From NCBI RefSeq assembly GCF_009708005.2, contig NZ_CP052757.1:3906001-3970000 (forward strand): a DNA stretch of 64,000 nucleotides. The letters run 5' to 3'. Every line of letters begins with the position of its first letter. Position 1 is the stretch's first letter. The translations under genes were made by a program, and so were the position numbers. Of this stretch, positions 16,016 to 24,367 are shown piece by piece. Origin of the DNA: Cellulosimicrobium protaetiae (GTDB lineage Bacteria > Actinomycetota > Actinomycetes > Actinomycetales > Cellulomonadaceae). The notes under the pieces were generated by a model, which searched no databases, was not told where the DNA came from, and saw nothing but the letters and a program-made list of their open reading frames with translations.

Positions 16016-16030
16016 TACAGTGGTGCGGTG
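16016..16030 (+). promoter_or_regulatory. -10 box placing the rarD start codon at the mRNA 5' end
   Basis: TACAGT at 16016-16021, six bases, then GTG at 16028. This spacing predicts a leaderless mRNA starting on the GTG; there is no ribosome site. Confidence 0.55.
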
Positions 16031-17053
16031 ACCCACCCCTCCCCCGCGCCGGACCACCTCCCCGGCACCGGGAACCCCGGCCCCGCGCCCACCGGCGCAC
16101 CGTCCTCGCCCGCCCCGGCCGCGCCGTCGGGCAGCCCGCGCGGCGCACCCGCCCCGACCGACCGCTGGGGGCTCCTGCTCGGCGCCGGAGCGTTCTTCCT
16201 CTGGGGCGCGATGCCCCTGTACTTCCCGCTCCTCGAACCCGCCGAGCCGCTCGAGATCATCGCGCACCGCGTCGTCTGGAGCCTGCTCTTCTGCCTCGTG
16301 CTCCTCGCCGCGACGCGCCAGCTCGGCGGGTTCGTCACCGCGCTGCGCACCCCCCGCACGCTCGGCGTCCTCGCCGTCGCGGCCGTCCTCATCGTCACCA
16401 ACTGGACCGTCTACGTGTACGGGGTCCTCAGCGGGCACGTGCTCGACGCCGCGCTGGGGTACTTCATCAACCCGCTCGTCACGGTCCTGCTCGCCGTCGC
16501 GGTGCTGCGCGAGCGGCTGCGCCCCGCGCAGTGGGTGGCCGTCGGCATCGGCGTCGCCGCCGTCGTCGTCATCAGCACGGGCGCGGGCGGGCTGCCGTGG
16601 ATCGCGCTCGTGCTCGCAGCGTCGTTCGGCCTCTACGGCCTCGTGAAGAACCGCGTGGGACGCACCGTCGAGGCCCTCCCCGGCCTCGCCGTGGAGACCG
16701 CCGTGCTCACGCCGCTGGCCCTCGGGTACCTGGTGTGGCTCTCCGCCACGGGGGTGGGCACGTTCGGCGCCGAGGGCGTCGGCCACGCGCTCCTGCTCGC
16801 GTCCGCCGGGATTGTGACGGCCCTGCCGCTGCTCCTGTTCAGCGCCGCCGCGCGCCGGCTCCCGCTGAGCGTCGTCGGCCTCCTGCAGTACCTGGGCCCC
16901 GCGCTCCAGTTCCTCTTCGGACTCCTCGTCTTCCACGAGCCCATGTCACCGACCCGCTGGGCGGGCTTCGGGCTCGTGTGGCTCGCGCTCGTCGTGCTCT
17001 CGGTCGACGGCCTGCAGGCGGCCCGTGCGACGCGCCTGGCGACCCGTGCCTGA
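16028..17053 (+). CDS. rarD: EamA-family transporter, RarD type
   Basis: 341 residues with about ten membrane helices and two EamA (DMT) repeats. RarD hallmarks: [20 protein letters not shown] near the N-terminus, [42 protein letters not shown], and the C-terminal [19 protein letters not shown] (quoted here in parts only). The substrate of RarD proteins is not established in this group; the old name refers to chloramphenicol sensitivity. A Pro/Ala-rich cytoplasmic N-terminus of about 45 residues precedes the first helix. GTG 16028 is chosen because a TACAGT -10 lies 6 bases upstream, implying leaderless initiation. Confidence 0.9.
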   Translation: MTHPSPAPDHLPGTGNPGPAPTGAPSSPAPAAPSGSPRGAPAPTDRWGLLLGAGAFFLWGAMPLYFPLLEPAEPLEIIAHRVVWSLLFCLVLLAATRQLGGFVTALRTPRTLGVLAVAAVLIVTNWTVYVYGVLSGHVLDAALGYFINPLVTVLLAVAVLRERLRPAQWVAVGIGVAAVVVISTGAGGLPWIALVLAASFGLYGLVKNRVGRTVEALPGLAVETAVLTPLALGYLVWLSATGVGTFGAEGVGHALLLASAGIVTALPLLLFSAAARRLPLSVVGLLQYLGPALQFLFGLLVFHEPMSPTRWAGFGLVWLALVVLSVDGLQAARATRLATRA

Positions 17054-17110
17054 CCCTGCTCGACTACGGTAAGACCCGGCACCCGTTCCCGGCCCCGAGA
17101 GGACCCACCC

Positions 17111-17605
17111 ATGGCCGACTCCTCGTTCGACATCGTCAGCAAGGTCGACCGCCAGGAGGTCGACAACGCGCTGAACCAGGCCGCCAAGGAGGTCTCGCAG
17201 CGCTACGACTTCCGCAACGTCGGCGCCTCGATCGGCTGGAGCGGCGAGAGCATCCTCATGGTCGCGAACTCGGCCGAGCGCGTGCTCGCCATCCTCGACG
17301 TCCTCGAGACCAAGCTCGTCAAGCGCGGCATCTCCCTGAAGTCGCTCGACACGGGTGACAAGGAGCCCAAGGCGTCGGGCAAGGAGTACCGCCTCGCGGC
17401 CACCCTCAAGGAGGGCCTGTCGAGCGAGAACGCGAAGAAGATCACCAAGATCATCCGTGACGAGGCGCCCAAGGCCGTCAAGACGCAGATCACGGGCGAC
17501 GAGGTCCGCGTGACGAGCAAGTCCCGCGACGACCTCCAGACCGTCATCGCGCTGCTCAAGGGCGCCGACCTCGACGTCGCGCTGCAGTTCACGAACTACC
17601 GGTAG
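17111..17605 (+). CDS. yajQ: YajQ-family nucleotide-binding protein
   Basis: 164 residues, full length for the family. It starts [20 protein letters not shown] and contains [22 protein letters not shown] and the typical [16 protein letters not shown] segment, ending in LQFTNYR. The fold is two ferredoxin-like domains; members bind c-di-GMP or tRNA/ATP in other bacteria, and the exact role here is unknown. The ATG has a GAGAGGA ribosome site. A TACGGT box (17064-17069) upstream may be its -10. The HAD gene follows 8 bp downstream. Confidence 0.95.
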   Translation: MADSSFDIVSKVDRQEVDNALNQAAKEVSQRYDFRNVGASIGWSGESILMVANSAERVLAILDVLETKLVKRGISLKSLDTGDKEPKASGKEYRLAATLKEGLSSENAKKITKIIRDEAPKAVKTQITGDEVRVTSKSRDDLQTVIALLKGADLDVALQFTNYR

Positions 17606-17613
17606 CCCTCGCC

Positions 17614-18579
17614 ATGACCCTGCCCGACGGCGGCCCGCGCCCGGTCGCGCCGGGTCGTCCAGCCGCGCCGTCGAGCGGGCTCCCGCGCGTCGTCGCGACC
17701 GACCTCGACGGCACGCTCCTGCGCTCCGACGGGACCGTCTCGGAACGCACCCGCTCCGCCCTGCGCGCGGCAGAGCGTGCCGGCATCGAGGTGGTGTTCG
17801 TCACCGCGCGGCCGCCGCGCTGGCTCGACCAGCTCGCGGACGTCGTGGGCGGGCACGGGCACGTCATCTGCCTCGGCGGCGCGGCGGTGTGGGACCTCGC
17901 CACCGCGAGCCCGCTCGACGTGTGCGGCTTCACCGCGGACGAGGCGGCCTCGCTGGTCGCCGACCTGCGCGCCGCGGTGCCGGGCGTCGCGCTCGCGTTC
18001 GAGAGAGTCGACGGGCCGACGTTCGACCCAGGCTTCCGCTCGACGCCGGACGACGACGCGGACGTCGTCGCCGTGGTCGAGTCGACCCTCGCCGCGCCCG
18101 GCGCCGCCCCCGGGACCGACCCCCGGCAGCCCGTCGGCAAGATCCTCGCGCGCGACCCCGGGGTGCCGGTCGAGGACGCTCCCGCGACGCAGCCCGTCGT
18201 CGTCGCGGACGGGCAGACGAGGGCGCAGGAGACGTTCTTCGCCCGCGTCCGCGAGACCGTCGGCGACCGGGCTCACCTCGCGTACTCCGGCGCGGCGGGC
18301 CTCGCCGAGCTGCTGGCGCCCGCGGTGACCAAGGACGCCGCGCTCGCGCGCTGGTGCGCGCGACTCGGCGTGGGGCCGCGCGACGTCTGGGCGTTCGGCG
18401 ACATGCCCAACGACGTGCCGATGCTGCGCTGGGCGGGCCGCTCGTTCGCCGTCGCCAACGCCCACCCCGACGTGCTCGCCGCGGCGACGGACGTCACCGC
18501 GGCGAACGACGACGACGGCGTCGCGCGCGCCCTACTCGACGAGCTTGCCCACCACGGAGTCGTCGTGGCGCACGAGTGA
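17614..18579 (+). CDS. HAD-superfamily Cof-type phosphatase
   Basis: 321 residues. Motif I VATDLDGTLL carries the nucleophile and acid/base Asp; motif II lies in VVFVTARPP; motif III Lys in LAPAVTKDAAL; motif IV FGDMPNDVPML carries the metal-binding Asp residues. The large C2 cap between about residues 95 and 230 is that of Cof/YbiV-type sugar or flavin-nucleotide phosphatases. The substrate is not predictable. It follows yajQ by 8 bp and runs convergently 48 bp into the end of the flavoprotein gene on the other strand. Confidence 0.9.
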   Translation: MTLPDGGPRPVAPGRPAAPSSGLPRVVATDLDGTLLRSDGTVSERTRSALRAAERAGIEVVFVTARPPRWLDQLADVVGGHGHVICLGGAAVWDLATASPLDVCGFTADEAASLVADLRAAVPGVALAFERVDGPTFDPGFRSTPDDDADVVAVVESTLAAPGAAPGTDPRQPVGKILARDPGVPVEDAPATQPVVVADGQTRAQETFFARVRETVGDRAHLAYSGAAGLAELLAPAVTKDAALARWCARLGVGPRDVWAFGDMPNDVPMLRWAGRSFAVANAHPDVLAAATDVTAANDDDGVARALLDELAHHGVVVAHE

Positions 18580-20289
18580 CGCGATCTCGGCGGGCACGGG
18601 CGGGATCTCCTCGGTCGTGACCCCGGTGCCGGGCGACCACACGAGGTTCGCCTGCAGCGCCGGGTCGGTCTCCGGGAAGTCGGAGCGGTTGTGGCACCCG
18701 CGCGTCTCGCGGCGCGCGAGCGCCGAGTCGAGCGTCGCACGCGCGGCGAGCAGCGAGCCCTTGAGGTCGAACACGTGCGCGAGGTCGTCGTACCCGGCGA
18801 TGTCCGGGTGCGCGACGACGGCCCGCGCCCGCTCCTCGACCTCCCCCAGGCGCCGCAGACCCTCCGTGAGGCCCTCGGCGGACCGGACCACGCCCGCGTG
18901 CTCGGTCATCACGTCGCGCACGGCGCGCTGCAGGCGCCGGGCGTTCTCCTGCGCCGCCGGTTCCGAGCCGACGGCGGTGCCCAGCCCGAGCGCGAGGTCC
19001 ACCTCGTGCGCGGCCTCGGCGACGGCGTCACGGTCGCGCCGGGGCGCGTCCGACCCGACGGCGAAGTCCGCGGCGGCCGCGCCCGTCAGGCGCCCGTACA
19101 CGAGCAGCTCGATGAGCGAGTTGCCACCGAGACGGTTGGCCCCGTGCAGCCCGCTGGCGGCCTCGCCGATGACGTAGAGGCCCTCGACGTCAGTCGCGTG
19201 GTCGGCCGCGGCGACCCGCACCCCGCCCATCGAGTAGTGGGCGGTCGGGGCGACCTCCATCGGCGTCGTCGTGATGTCGAGCATCTGGAGGTCGAGCATC
19301 ATGCGGTAGACGCGCGGGAGCCGCTCCAGCACCTGCTCGCGCGGCAGGTGGGAGACGTCCAGGTACACGCCGCCCTTCGCGGTCCCCCGGCCCTCGGCGA
19401 TCTCGGTGAAGTTCGCGAGCGCGACGCGGTCGCGCGTCGAGAGCTCGAGCCGCTCCGGGTCGTAGCGCTCCATGAAGCGCTCGCCGAGCGCGTTGCGCAG
19501 GACGCCGCCCTCGCCGCGCGCCGCCTCGGAGACCAGGGTCCCCGCCGCGTCGTCGGGCTCGAGGATGCCCGAGGGGTGGAACTGGACGAGCTCCGCGTCG
19601 CGCAGGCTCGCGCCCGCGTCGACGGCGAGGCGCCACGAGTCGCCCGTGTTCTCGTCCCGGCGGGACGACGTCCGGCGCCAGATCCGGGTGTGCCCGCCCG
19701 CGGCGAGGATCACCGCGTCGGCGTGGATCGTCACGCGCGTGCCGTCGGTGACGTCGAACCCGTACGCGCCGAACACGCGCCCGCCCGCCGTGAGCAGCCG
19801 CGTCACGTAGACCGTGTCGAGCACCGGCACGTGCAGCTCGCTCGCGCGTCGCACGAGCGTGCGCTGGATCTCGAGGCCCGTGTAGTCCCCCGCGAAGGCG
19901 GTGCGGCGGTACGTGTGCGCGCCGAAGAAGCGCTGGCTGATGCGCCCGTCCGCCTCGCGCGCGAACGGCATGCCCCACCGCGCGAGGTCCTCGATGCCGC
20001 GCGCCGCGTTCTGCGTGACGACCTGCACGACCTCCGGGTCGGCCAGGAGGTACGACTCCGTGATCGTGTCGGCCGCGTGCTGCTGCCACGAGTCCTGCGG
20101 GTCCATCGTCGCGAGCGCCGCGTTGATGCCGCCCGCGGCGAGGCTCGTGTGGGCGTCGTGGCGGCGGCGCTTGCCGACCGCGAGGACGTCCACGCCCCGC
20201 TCCGCGAGCTCGATCGAGGCGCGCAGCCCCGCGCCCCCCGTTCCGATGACCAGGACGTTCGTCGCGAGACGTCGATGACTCGACTGCAT
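18532..20289 (-). CDS. stand-alone fumarate reductase/succinate dehydrogenase-type flavoprotein
   Basis: 585 residues. Rossmann FAD motif GTGGAGLRASIELAERG; AHTSLAAGGINAAL retains the His that binds FAD covalently in SdhA/FrdA; FHPSG, HYSMGGVRV and LHGANRLGGNSLIELLVYGR are active-site and FAD-domain signatures. A C-terminal helical domain (RETRGCHNRSDFPETD) is the Succ_DH_flav_C type. No SdhB, SdhC or SdhD gene is nearby, nor NadA/NadC, so neither complex II nor L-aspartate oxidase is firmly supported. The ATG at 20289 has a GGAGGT ribosome site immediately behind a 15-bp-arm hairpin. Convergent 48-bp overlap with the HAD gene. Confidence 0.85.
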   Translation of the reverse strand: MQSSHRRLATNVLVIGTGGAGLRASIELAERGVDVLAVGKRRRHDAHTSLAAGGINAALATMDPQDSWQQHAADTITESYLLADPEVVQVVTQNAARGIEDLARWGMPFAREADGRISQRFFGAHTYRRTAFAGDYTGLEIQRTLVRRASELHVPVLDTVYVTRLLTAGGRVFGAYGFDVTDGTRVTIHADAVILAAGGHTRIWRRTSSRRDENTGDSWRLAVDAGASLRDAELVQFHPSGILEPDDAAGTLVSEAARGEGGVLRNALGERFMERYDPERLELSTRDRVALANFTEIAEGRGTAKGGVYLDVSHLPREQVLERLPRVYRMMLDLQMLDITTTPMEVAPTAHYSMGGVRVAAADHATDVEGLYVIGEAASGLHGANRLGGNSLIELLVYGRLTGAAAADFAVGSDAPRRDRDAVAEAAHEVDLALGLGTAVGSEPAAQENARRLQRAVRDVMTEHAGVVRSAEGLTEGLRRLGEVEERARAVVAHPDIAGYDDLAHVFDLKGSLLAARATLDSALARRETRGCHNRSDFPETDPALQANLVWSPGTGVTTEEIPPVPAEIASLVRHDDSVVGKLVE

Positions 20290-20301
20290 GGGGAGACCTC
20301 C

Positions 20302-20335
20302 GTCGGAGCACCGCGGGTCCCCGCGGTGCTCCGAC
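20302..20335. promoter_or_regulatory. strong hairpin in the 5' leader of the flavoprotein gene
   Basis: Perfect inverted repeat, arms 20302-20316 and 20321-20335 (15 bp) with loop GTCC, ending 2 bases before the GGAGGT ribosome site (minus strand). It could be a large operator palindrome or an RNA hairpin acting on translation or early termination. Confidence 0.6.
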
Positions 20336-20431
20336 CGCGGAGACGGGTCCGAGCGGGTCGGACCCACCTCTCACGCTAGGACGGCGGGACCGTCTCCGGA
20401 CCGGGTCGTGAGGTGGCTCACGCGGCCGGTA

Positions 20432-20548
20432 CGTCACGCTCCTCGGTCACGCCCCTGGGTCACGCTGGCGGGTCACGCTGGCGGGTCACACCGCTGGGTC
20501 ACACCGACGGGCCGCACGGGTGGGTCGCACGGGTGGGTCGGACGGCGG
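20432..20548. repeat. degenerate 13-bp tandem repeat, nine copies
   Basis: Units such as GGTCACGCTGGCG (two identical copies at 20458-20483), GGTCACACCGCTG, GGTCACACCGACG, GGCCGCACGGGTG and GGTCGCACGGGTG run head to tail, drifting in sequence, and stop 1 bp before the htpX stop codon. It lies in the 260-bp gap between the flavoprotein leader and htpX, which otherwise has no gene. It resembles a minisatellite (VNTR). Confidence 0.8.
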
Positions 20549-20549
20549 C

Positions 20550-21434
20550 TCAGTGGTACGTGATGCCGCCGTACCCCGGCCCGTGGCCGGCCATCGACTC
20601 GAGGCGCTCGATGCGGTCCGCCATGGGCGGGTGCGTCGCGAACATCTTGGCGACCCCCGCCCCCCGGAACGGGTTGGCGATCATGAGGTGCGAAACGTCC
20701 ACGAGGTCGCGGTTCTGCGGGAGCGGGGCCCGCTGGGTCCCCGCGTCGAGCTTGCGCAGCGCGGACGCGAGGGCGAGCGGGTCGCCCGTGAGCTTCGCGC
20801 CGTCCTCGTCGGCGTCGTACTCCCGGGTGCGGGAGATCGCGAGCTGGATCAGCATCGCCGCGACCGGCGCGAGGATCACCATGGCGATCGCGGCGAGCGG
20901 GTTGCCGCCGCGGTCACGGTCGCCGCCGAAGATCAGCAGGAACTGCGCGAGCGACGTGATCACGCCCGCCAGGGCTCCCGCGACCGACGACGTGAGGATG
21001 TCGCGGTTGTACACGTGCATGAGCTCGTGCCCGAGGACGCCGCGCAGCTCGCGCTCGTCGAGGAGGCGCAGGATGCCCTCCGTGCAGCACACGGCCGCGT
21101 TCTTGGGGTTGCGGCCCGTCGCGAACGCGTTGGGCGCCTGCGTGGGCGAGACGTAGAGGCGGGGCATCGGCTGGCGCGCCTCGGTCGAGAGCTCGCGCAC
21201 GATCCGGTACATGGCGGGCTGCTCGAGCTCGCTCACGGGACGCGCGTGCATCGCGCGGATCGCGATCTTGTCGGAGTTCCAGTACCCGTAGGCCGTCGTC
21301 ACGAGCCCGAGGCCCACGAACAGCCACAGCAGGTTCGCGCGGGCGCCGAACAGCGCCCAGAGCCCGAGGACGATGGCCCACATGACGCCGAACAGGCCGG
21401 CCGTCTTGAGACCGTTGAAGTGCTGTCGCCCCAC
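20550..21434 (-). CDS. htpX: HtpX-like membrane zinc metalloprotease
   Basis: 294 residues, M48B family. Two N-terminal helices (about 8-50), then the catalytic domain with [10 protein letters not shown] (HExxH zinc ligands and catalytic Glu), two further helices, and the third ligand in [16 protein letters not shown] and [13 protein letters not shown] complete the family pattern. It degrades misfolded membrane proteins under stress in other bacteria. GTG 21434 is chosen because of the ribosome site GGAAGGGAG; longer upstream readings are Arg-rich and not conserved in type. Confidence 0.93.
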   Translation of the reverse strand: MGRQHFNGLKTAGLFGVMWAIVLGLWALFGARANLLWLFVGLGLVTTAYGYWNSDKIAIRAMHARPVSELEQPAMYRIVRELSTEARQPMPRLYVSPTQAPNAFATGRNPKNAAVCCTEGILRLLDERELRGVLGHELMHVYNRDILTSSVAGALAGVITSLAQFLLIFGGDRDRGGNPLAAIAMVILAPVAAMLIQLAISRTREYDADEDGAKLTGDPLALASALRKLDAGTQRAPLPQNRDLVDVSHLMIANPFRGAGVAKMFATHPPMADRIERLESMAGHGPGYGGITYH

Positions 21435-21600
21435 GCTGTGCTCCCTTCCGCGCCACGGACGTCCGCGTGGTGCGGCGGGCGCCCGACGAGCGTCGGCCCC
21501 GCCGACGCCCACCTCGTGAACGCCCGAGGCGACCGTCCCGTTCCCGCGCGCGCCCCGCCGTCGGGCGGGCGCCACGACGACCCGCAGGCGCGCCCGCGGA

Positions 21601-21638
21601 CGACGACGGCGCCCCACCCGGAGGAGGGGCGCCGTCGT
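21601..21638 (-). terminator. fprA terminator
   Basis: GACGACGGCGCCCC (21601-21614) pairs perfectly with 21625-21638, 47 bp downstream of the fprA stop. The rest of the 250-bp gap between htpX and fprA (21435-21684) contains no gene that I can see. Confidence 0.75.
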
Positions 21639-21684
21639 CGTTCGGTGCTCGTGCGTGCTCGGGCGGGCGCGACGGCCCGCGAGG

Positions 21685-23097
21685 TCAGCCGACCTGCGAC
21701 TCGCCGCGCGCGACGCGGATCATGTCCTCGCGCGGAACGACCTTGACGCGCTCACGACCGTGCGGCTCGCCGAGCGAGCGCTCGTACGCGTCGAGCAGCT
21801 CCCAGCCGGACCACTCGACGTGGTCGACGCCGCGCTCGCGGAGGAACTCCACGACAGCCTCGGGGTCGCCGAGCGGGGCGACGCGGCCGGCCGTGAGGTC
21901 GGCGGCCGCGACGTCGCCGCCGTCGCCCGCGCCCGTCACGTCCTCCACGAGGTGGCGGATCGTCTCGGATGCGTCCGACTTGGTGTGGCCGATGAGCCCG
22001 ACCGGGCCGCGCTTGATCCAGCCGGTCGCGTACACGCCGGGGATGTGCTCGCCGTCGATGTCGATGACGCGACCCTCGCGGTTCGGGATGACGCCCTTGA
22101 GCTCGTCGAACGGGATCTCCGGCAGCGGCGAGCCGAAGTAGCCCACCGCGCGGTAGACGGCCTGGACGGGCCACTCCTGGAACTCGCCCGTGCCGGAGAC
22201 CGTGCCGTCGCCGTTGAGCCGCGTGCGCTCGGTGCGCAGCGCCTCGACCTTGCCGTCGCCGAGGACCGCGGCCGGGGCGTGCAGGAAGTGCAGGTGGAGG
22301 CGGCGCGACGCCGTGTTCTCGCCCGGGTCCTTGAGCGTCCAGTCCGTGAGGGTCTTGACGACCTGCTTCGTCTGGTTCGAGGAGTTGATGGCCGCCATGG
22401 AGCCCTCGTCGAACTCGAAGTCCTCGGGGTACACGATGACGTCCACGTCCGGCACGTGACCCAGCTCGCGCAGCTCGAGGGGCGAGAACTTGGCCTGCGC
22501 CGGGCCACGGCGGGCGAAGACGTGCACGTCCGTGACGGGCGAGGCCTTGAGGCCCTCGTAGACGTTCTGCGGGACCTCGGTCGGCAGCAGGTCGTCCGCG
22601 TGCTTCGCGAGCACGCGAGCCACGTCGAGCGCGACGTTGCCCGCGCCGAGGACCGCGACCTGCTGCGCCTCGAGCGGCCACGTGCGCGGGACGTCGGGGT
22701 GGCCGTCGTACCAGGACACGAAGTCCGCGGCGCCGTACGAGCCCGGCAGGTCGATGCCCTCGATCGGCAGCGCCGCGTCCCGGATCGAGCCGGTCGAGAA
22801 GATCACCGCGTCGTAGTACTGGCGCAGGTCGTCCAGCTTGAGGTCGACGCCGTAGTCCACGTTCGCGAGGAGGCGGATGTCGCCGCGGCTCAGCACCTTG
22901 TGGAGCGCGACGATGATCTGCTTGATGCGCGGGTGGTCCGGCGCGACGCCGTAGCGCACGAGGCCGAACGGCGCGGGCAGGCGCTCGAACAGGTCGATGC
23001 TCACGTCGAGGTCGGTCTTGGACAGGATGTCCGCGGCGTAGATCCCGGCGGGACCAGCGCCGACGATCGCGACGCGCAGTGGACGGATGCTGCTCAC
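21685..23097 (-). CDS. fprA: FprA-type ferredoxin/adrenodoxin-NADP+ reductase
   Basis: 470 residues. FAD-binding [18 protein letters not shown] at the N-terminus, [19 protein letters not shown]-binding [15 protein letters not shown], and C-terminal [18 protein letters not shown] (FAD and stacking region) match mycobacterial FprA. The enzyme passes electrons between NADPH and ferredoxin, supporting cytochrome P450 or Fe-S metabolism. The GTG start at 23097 begins [16 protein letters not shown] clear TACAAT -10 with an overlapping dyad lies about 100 bp upstream, so it is a single-gene transcript ending at 21601-21638. Confidence 0.94.
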   Translation of the reverse strand: MSSIRPLRVAIVGAGPAGIYAADILSKTDLDVSIDLFERLPAPFGLVRYGVAPDHPRIKQIIVALHKVLSRGDIRLLANVDYGVDLKLDDLRQYYDAVIFSTGSIRDAALPIEGIDLPGSYGAADFVSWYDGHPDVPRTWPLEAQQVAVLGAGNVALDVARVLAKHADDLLPTEVPQNVYEGLKASPVTDVHVFARRGPAQAKFSPLELRELGHVPDVDVIVYPEDFEFDEGSMAAINSSNQTKQVVKTLTDWTLKDPGENTASRRLHLHFLHAPAAVLGDGKVEALRTERTRLNGDGTVSGTGEFQEWPVQAVYRAVGYFGSPLPEIPFDELKGVIPNREGRVIDIDGEHIPGVYATGWIKRGPVGLIGHTKSDASETIRHLVEDVTGAGDGGDVAAADLTAGRVAPLGDPEAVVEFLRERGVDHVEWSGWELLDAYERSLGEPHGRERVKVVPREDMIRVARGESQVG

Positions 23098-23196
23098 AGG
23101 ACAGGGCGCCTTCCGGTCGAGGACGGGGGTCTCTCCCGCGCGGCCGACGGGCCGTTCCGCGTCGACCGGTGGGTACCGGTCGCAGGAGACCTCTCG

Positions 23197-23226
23197 ATTG
23201 TACGACTGGGGTGAGGGTTGCCTCAC
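23197..23226 (-). promoter_or_regulatory. fprA promoter with DtxR-like dyad
   Basis: Minus-strand -10 TACAAT at 23197-23202. The dyad GTGAGG-N4-CCTCAC (23211-23226) covers the spacer and -35 position. Its TGAGG-N4-CCTCA core parallels TTAGG-N4-CCTAA of DtxR/IdeR iron boxes; I count 12 of 19 matches to that consensus. No other element is seen between 23098 and 23312. Confidence 0.5.
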
Positions 23227-23312
23227 TCGGACCCTCTCCTCCATGACCAGGGTCTCACCGGTCTCGCCTGGTGGATACCCCGTCTTGTGATCCGGGCGAA
23301 TGTAACGCCGCG

Positions 23313-23786
23313 TCAGCGGTCGAGCCGCAGGCTCTCCTGGACCGCGCGGATCTCCGCCGCGGCCCACGGGTGCTGGAGGAGGGTGCACGTCCCGGTCGTC
23401 TGGACGAGGTCCGCCACCGGCCCGCGCGGGACGACGACCGTCCGCACCGACTGGACCAGGACGGCACCGCCCCCGCCCTTGAACGACGCCTCGACCCAGC
23501 GGCCCGGTAGCCCGTCCACGTCGACGTCTCCCTCGTCGAGCCGGCGCATCCGCGGCAGCGGCTTGAGCTTGCGCAGCACCTCCGCGTGCGCGTCGTCCAG
23601 CGTCTGCTCGGCGCGGATGCGCGAGACGACGACGATGACGTTCGGGTTGAACTCCCCCTCCTCGACCTCGCGCCCGAGCGCGAGCGGCAGGGCGACGTGC
23701 GGCAGCGGGACCCAGCGGTCCGGCGCCTCCACCCGCACCCCCACCGGCGCGGGGAAGTCGTCGCTCGGGTAGCGCAGCTCGGTCAT
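23313..23786 (-). CDS. LpqN/LpqT-like protein next to the type VII locus
   Basis: 157 residues, no signal peptide. The pattern YPSDDFPAPVGVRVEAPDRWVPLPHVALPL, NPNVIVVVSRI, LPGRWVEASF and VQTTGTCTLLQHPW suggests the LpqN/LpqT-like fold found near ESX systems in mycobacteria; the match is by appearance and is moderate. It lies 173 bp behind the WXG100 gene, beyond a strong terminator, so it is likely to be transcribed separately. Mycobacterial members are lipoproteins; this one starts directly at the folded part and would be cytoplasmic. Confidence 0.65.
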   Translation of the reverse strand: MTELRYPSDDFPAPVGVRVEAPDRWVPLPHVALPLALGREVEEGEFNPNVIVVVSRIRAEQTLDDAHAEVLRKLKPLPRMRRLDEGDVDVDGLPGRWVEASFKGGGGAVLVQSVRTVVVPRGPVADLVQTTGTCTLLQHPWAAAEIRAVQESLRLDR

Positions 23787-23905
23787 CCGTCAGGTCCTCT
23801 CGGTCGCTCTCGGGGGGGCGCTCCGGCAGCACGGGGCGCGCCAGCAGTCTCGCAGACCGGCAGGCCCGAGACCGCCCGGCCGTGCCGCGGCCCGGACCCG
23901 GACAC

Positions 23906-23946
23906 ACCGAGGGCGCGGGACCCGTCCCGGGTCCCGCGCCCTCGGT
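23906..23946 (-). terminator. terminator of the WXG100 transcript
   Basis: Perfect 19-bp arms (23906-23924, 23928-23946) with a 3-base loop, 13 bp downstream of the WXG100 stop. It separates the type VII locus from the LpqN-like gene. Confidence 0.85.
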
Positions 23947-23959
23947 GGAGCTCAGCGGA

Positions 23960-24232
23960 TCAGCCGTTCGAGGCCTGCTCCTGCTGCTGCGCGTTCTGCG
24001 TGGCCTTCTGGCCCGCGTCCGTCAGCGTCTGCGCGACGTTGTTGAGCTGCGTCTGCGCGGCCGGCCAGTCGCTGCCCTTGAACTGCTGGGCGTCGGGGCC
24101 CTCCCACGGCACGCCCTGGATCTGCGAGTTCAGGTTCTGCATGGTCGTGCGGATCTCGTCCGCCTTCTGCTGCAGCGTCTGACCGAGCCCACGCAGCTCC
24201 TCGACGTTCGCGCCCCACATGCCACCAGCCAT
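23960..24232 (-). CDS. WXG100-family (ESAT-6-like) secreted protein
   Basis: 90 residues, the standard WXG100 length. Two helices flank the central PWEG turn (W-x-G motif near residue 42); the first helix includes VEELRGLGQTLQQKADEIRTTM, quoted in part, and the second ends QKATQNAQQQEQ. Such proteins dimerise as a four-helix bundle and leave the cell through type VII secretion driven by an EccC/EssC ATPase, which is encoded directly upstream. The C-terminal YxxxD/E export motif is not evident. The ATG at 24232 has an AAGGAG ribosome site. A TGGGGA-N4-TCCCCA palindrome is 95 bp upstream. Confidence 0.93.
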   Translation of the reverse strand: MAGGMWGANVEELRGLGQTLQQKADEIRTTMQNLNSQIQGVPWEGPDAQQFKGSDWPAAQTQLNNVAQTLTDAGQKATQNAQQQEQASNG

Positions 24233-24326
24233 GGTGTTCTCCTTCTGTGTCTCGACCCCCACCCTGCGTGGACGTCGTCCCGTTGTCGATGGCCCTACTC
24301 AACCATCGGCCCGCGAGGCCCGTCGA

Positions 24327-24342
24327 TGGGGAGGTGTCCCCA
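24327..24342. promoter_or_regulatory. TGGGGA-N4-TCCCCA palindrome upstream of WXG100 gene
   Basis: TGGGGAGGTGTCCCCA, flanked by one further complementary A/T pair. The same half-sites and spacing occur at 46802-46817, upstream of the first gene of this locus. It lies between the essC stop and the WXG100 gene, roughly 50 bp before the likely transcription start. Confidence 0.6.
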
Positions 24343-24367
24343 TGACGTCCCCGCGGGCGTCACGTCG

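Noticed and set aside
16028-17053. Chloramphenicol resistance by RarD
   Set aside because: The name is historical; transport of chloramphenicol is not established for this family.
18532-20289. L-aspartate oxidase (NadB)
   Set aside because: The flavin-domain motif AHTSLAAGGINAAL has the covalent-FAD His seen in SdhA/FrdA, and no nadA or nadC is adjacent; NadB cannot be excluded but is less likely.
20432-20548. CRISPR array
   Set aside because: The units are 13 bp, directly adjacent and drifting, without spacers, and there are no cas genes.
24327-24342. TGGGGA palindrome as a plain essC terminator
   Set aside because: The 7-bp stem is weak compared with the 14-24-bp stems used at other gene ends here, and the same motif recurs at 46802 where no nearby gene end explains it.
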